Assembly (NCBI GenBank): GCA_030704615.1 | Contig: CM060734.1 | Span: forward strand, 27,794,042 to 27,854,041 | From: Takakia lepidozioides | Taxonomy: Eukaryota > Streptophyta > Takakiopsida > Takakiales > Takakiaceae | DNA length: 60,000 nucleotides | Direction: 5' to 3' | Shown here: in pieces, positions 56,433 to 60,000 of the stretch | Layout: each line of letters starts with the position of its first letter | Numbering within the stretch: the stretch's first letter is position 1 | Translations under genes and position numbers: made by a program | Notes under the pieces: model-generated | What the model was told of the DNA's origin: nothing | Databases searched by the model: none | The model's input: the letters and a program-made list of their open reading frames with translations, nothing else

Positions 56433-56810
56433 AACCGGACTAAGCATGCATTTCCTCCCCCACGATCCAAGGTTGATGTCCCCATCAACGCTTCTTCCGC
56501 TTTTGAGGTCGCCCTTCAAAAGCTGCAACCGCCTCGGATGCGTTTCCCATTTCTGAGGCACGCACCAAGTTGCCTCCACTTGATGATAGCCCTTCCATTT
56601 CACGAGATACTCCGTTTCTCGATTCTTGAATCTCCTCGACTTAAGCACTGCCTCCACCTCGTACTCAGGTTCATTTTCATGATCCAACAGCACGGGTGGC
56701 GGACGCAACACTTGATGCTGATTCGGACGCGCTTCATCTTTGAAGTAAGGCTTCAAAACGGAAACGTGGAATACTGGATGCTGTCAAGCGGCTTTTACTC
56801 ACCCATCCCT
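56430..56810 (-). pseudogene. Chromovirus (Ty3/gypsy) integrase C-terminus with chromodomain
   Basis: The minus strand reads HPVFHVSVLKPYFKDEAR, VEAVLKSRRFKNRETEYLVK and WKGYHQVEATW, a classical chromodomain at the end of a chromovirus integrase. Such domains guide integration to heterochromatin. The sequence upstream on the minus strand is decayed. Confidence 0.9.
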
Positions 56811-56879
56811 TTGCTATCCGAGGTGGGAACTCCAAGATAGAAGAGGTGGATATCTCTAAGCACTCAGCCCGCTCAGAAC

Positions 56880-57670
56880 AATCAGTCATGACCTACGGCG
56901 TGTATCATGGTTGTGCTTCCTGTTTGTATTTCTTCTTGCCTTCATGTTAGCAAATTACCTTATTGTGTATACTTAAGCATCAGATTGCTTCACTATCTAT
57001 CAGGTTCCACTCATCATCCATTCCACAGCTTCACTCAAGTCTCTCTACATAGTGTGATTGTATCGAATAAGTATTAGATTAAGATTTATCATGTATCAGG
57101 CCGAAGCCACGGTTTCCCTAGCCTGCTCTACGGTATATCACTACAGCTAGCATGAATCAAGTATCATCAGTTCGTGACTAATCCATCTCTCCGTTCCAGA
57201 TCGTGTTATCCTTCCTGATGGCTAAGTCCTCATCTCCAGAAGTGTCCTCCCAGAAGTGTCCCCCATGTCGCTGCTTTGCTTAATTTATCTGCAAACTGTT
57301 CTAACCGCCTAACTAACTAACTGTCACCCAAGAAGTAAACACGTTCCCTCCGCAGATGTTGTTCCCACACATTCGTTCCCTGCCAATGATAACCATTCCC
57401 TATGTACGCTGTGACGGGCTGTGCCAAACTGTATCGGCTGTGACTGTGTCGGACTGTGTCGGGGTGTGGTGTGCTGTGTCAGCTGTGCTAGACTGTGACA
57501 AACTGTGATAGGCTGTGATTGACTGTGACAGACTGTGTACCACCCCCTAAGCCTGTGTTGGTCTAAGTCTACCATCGTAAGTCTGCGCAAAAATTAAGGG
57601 TACCCCACAGAACCCGTAAAACTGTCTAAGTCCCAGACAGCCCTCTAACATTACCCCTCCCCCTCTCAAA
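56880..57670 (-). mobile_element. Probable polypurine tract and LTR of a gypsy-type element
   Basis: On the minus strand GAGAGGGGGAGGGG (about 57,668-57,655) is a typical polypurine tract. It is followed by TGTTAGAGGG, a plausible LTR start at about 57,652. The LTR's other end is not found: no CA end with a primer site was recognised, so the left boundary is approximate. The tract lies about 20 bp after the stop of the gag-like gene. Confidence 0.5.
57405..57540. repeat. Degenerate CTGTG-based short-period repeat
   Basis: GACTGTGTC / GGCTGTGAC-like units of about 9-12 bp recur at least ten times. The repeat lies inside the presumed LTR region. Confidence 0.75.
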
Positions 57671-57689
57671 AAGTCGTGTCCTCACGGTT

Positions 57690-59932
57690 TACTGTTTAGG
57701 ATCAGCAAACCTTTGTGAACGAGCACCCTTCTGTCGGTGAGAGTCCTTTGGGGGGCTCTGTGTGCGAGCCCGAGCCCTGTCACTAGCTGATGGAGGCGAT
57801 TGAGCACCAAATGGAAATGTTTGACCCTCCTTTGGTTGATAACGAGGTAACTTCTCAGGCATAGGAGATCGCCGTCGTTTCTTCTCTGCCATTTGTAGTG
57901 CATAATCCTCCGCCATGTCAAAAGGTTCCTCCGTAGAACCAGTAGTATCAGAATTATCTTCCCCCCTGAGGTTTTTTGGTGCCCGAACCTTAAGTGGCTT
58001 CTCAGGAATCCTGCGTGGCATACAGTGTTGGCCCACCATGTCTGGAAGCTTAAACTGTACTACTTGTATCAATCGCTTGCAAGCAAAATGAGTGTACTCC
58101 CTGAATTCCTTGTCCGTATAGGTGAGAGGTGCGCCAATGACTTTGGAACCACGTAAGTATTTCCAGCTTCATGTCCTTTATAAAAAATATCGTCAGGGCC
58201 CAATTTTTCTTTGGCCAAGTTGTTCCAAGCCAAATTAAACCATGAACGAAGTTGGGAATCCTTCTGCAACATGACTTTCGTATCATATAGATACATATGG
58301 GGTGGAACTGAAGGTAAGACCCAATGATCTCCACTGGAATAACTCAAAATCTTGACTGCATCTTCTGCTGCTCAATGTGATAACGTGCAATGAAACAAGC
58401 AGCATAGTATAATCCACAGCCCATGACCAAACTAGATACCTCCTTGGTCTTGGTGTAGATATACCCATGAACAACCTGAAAGGCAATTAATTCCTTCAGC
58501 ATGGTGCCTGCCTCAGACCAGTACCTTGCAAAATGATGATCCTCAATGGGTCGATTGTTCGGAAGAACCTTAGTCCGAGTTGCCACTGGCAACCAAATGC
58601 GCATGATCTGGTAATAATGTGCCCAAGACTGTGGATGACTGAATTCCTTCCAAGCCAAATCCATCACAATGGGAATCTGGTTGAAGGGCATAATCATAGC
58701 CCGATTGTACTCAAGTGCAATAGGAGTCCTAGGTGGGTTAAAAGCAGCATCCCCCCAAACCTTAGACTGTGGCATTGCCATGGTATCAACAGTGTCAGCC
58801 ACCTGCACAACCACCTGCTGTGGGGGCTGTGATATTGCTGCCACTCTCCCTCCTATTGTTGGCAAGTCCTGCACCTCCTGTGATGAAGACTGGAAAATCA
58901 GAGTCCTGACATGCAAATAAGTAGCCACCAACTGTTCCTCAGGAACAAAGGCTCTTTTGTCAATGTTAGAGCTCAAATCATCCACTTGAGTCTGCAGCCC
59001 TTCCACATCATTCTGTAACTCAGCTATTCTACTATAGACAATGTCTATAGTGGTTGTGGCAATGTTCTGCACCTACAACCTGAGATCATTCATCTCCCCA
59101 TGAATGAGCTTCTTTGGTGTCTTCCCTTCCACCGGCCCTTGTGTTAACCATACTTGCATAATATGGTTATCCACCAAGTCTTGGGACCCCGGAGATCCTG
59201 CTCCTCCTTGAGTCTATATCTGTCCAACTGCTGTTGTAAGGCCTCCATGCGCTTTGCATGAGGTTCAACCAAAGCGGCATAGGCAGCAGACAGATTATTG
59301 GCTTCTTTCCAAGCCTTGTTTATAGCCACAGAGAGTTCATTCTTTCGGCCCGTGAGTGTTTGCTGCAACTCCAGGATGTACCTTTCCTTTTCAGCCTCAA
59401 CCTGACTGTACTGTTGGAAAGTATCCTCATTGCGACGGATAGTAGCCTTCAACTCAGCAATGAGTTTCCCTTGCTCCACTATCTCAGCCTCCACCATCAT
59501 ACACCTCTCTGCTTGTCTGTTAACTTCTAATGCAGTTTGCTGCAGAGCAGTTGTTAATGTGGCACATTGGATGGTCATTTTCTGATGAACTGCCTCCAAC
59601 TCTGTATGAAGCACCTTCACTTCCTGCAATTTTTCCTCATGCTTCACCTGCAACTGGTATAGCTGTTGTACTTCATGCAACTTCTCCTGCTCCAGACCCG
59701 CTTCAATCAGATTCCCCTTTACTAGCTGCAGGGCAGCCTTCGTGTCCTCCAACTCTTTCTGCAACTTGAGGTTGGCCTCCACATCCACCTTGTTTGCACA
59801 CTCAGTGGCAATTCTAGCCTCAAACTCCTGCTTGAGTTCCTCCCTCAAAGCTACCAATTGTGTGGATGGAACATGGGATTTTACATAAGTGCCCAACAAA
59901 TTGAGTGTCCTACTTATGGAACTCATAAGCAT
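57690..59932 (-). pseudogene. Gag-like coiled-coil gene, minus strand, broken frames
   Basis: Read from 59,932 downwards: a long coiled coil (QLVALREELKQEFEARIATE ... RMEALQQQLDRYRLKEEQ) stopping at 59,144, then from 59,072 AELQNDVEGLQTQVDDLSSN and a helical region (FSHPQSWAHYYQIMRIWLPV; HHFARYWSEAGTMLKELIAF). After frame changes near 58,345 and 58,100 it continues with SSGDHWVLPSVPPHMYLYD, KEFREYTHFACKRLIQVVQF and a Pro/Ser/Arg-rich tail ending SQRFADPKQ with a stop at 57,690. There is no zinc knuckle, protease or RT. The following polypurine tract suggests the gag-like gene of a non-autonomous LTR element. I do not recognise a specific family, and the 5' end may lie beyond the window. Confidence 0.45.
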
Positions 59933-60000
59933 GGCCTGCTATGTGTCTTCATGGGAAACTTGTTGATGGTCCCCCTGATTCTCCACAGTGTGATGTTTCA

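Noticed and set aside
57324-57590. Minus-strand frame with HSQSQPITVCHSLAQ
   Set aside because: It is the translation of the short CTGTG repeat in the presumed LTR and is not a gene.

Overview
The window looks like nuclear DNA of a land plant, probably a seed-free lineage (fern or lycophyte). That placement is inference. The evidence is one recognisable plant-type housekeeping gene, VARICOSE/EDC4, with many GT-AG introns, embedded in dense retroelement and DNA-transposon debris. No tRNA, rRNA, operon or bacterial signal was seen.

Region 1 (1-26,716): a + strand VARICOSE (mRNA-decapping scaffold) gene of 13 exons from 965 to 26,716. Two introns are inflated by one family of APE-type non-LTR retrotransposon (LINE). 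Copies A (2,718-8,811), C (15,029-18,485) and D (18,885-24,392) have visible target-site duplications. Two further 5'-truncated copies, B and E, are nested inside A and D. The 3' end of another copy opens the window. None of the copies has a poly(A) tail, and most target duplications start with TCTCT.

Region 2 (26,717-32,443): mostly non-coding. It holds a cluster of CATCC-N5-GGATG mini-palindromes, a GGGA microsatellite, a strong hairpin, a decayed Ty3/gypsy RT-RNase H fragment (30,070-31,004) and a 1.4-kb dispersed repeat that cuts into a transposase-like gene.

Region 3 (32,444-52,012): the most interesting part. A MULE-like transposase and a ParB-like gene lie back to back, and this arrangement occurs twice in opposite orientations: transposase-1 (-) / ParB-MTase-1 (+), and ParB-2 (-) / transposase-2 (+). 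ParB-like gene 1 continues through several introns into a beta-class DNA-methyltransferase fold whose catalytic motif is altered. Each ParB-like gene is associated with its own family of short palindromes. Family 1 has arm GGAAATGCGG with a pyrimidine-purine centre, in two arrays plus single copies in introns. Family 2 has a core TTGCGTGCG arm, in five hairpins that fill one intron. A head-to-head pair of unknown paralogous genes lies between the modules. I interpret this as two decayed copies of an undescribed transposon type that carries a ParB-like/methylase protein and possibly that protein's palindromic sites.

Region 4 (44,600-60,000): LINE RT and RNase H fragments of a second LINE type, gypsy RT and chromodomain fragments, repeated non-coding segments, unrecognised ORFs, and at the end a minus-strand gag-like coiled-coil gene followed by a polypurine tract and a probable LTR start.

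All family calls come from reading translated motifs by eye; no database search was run.
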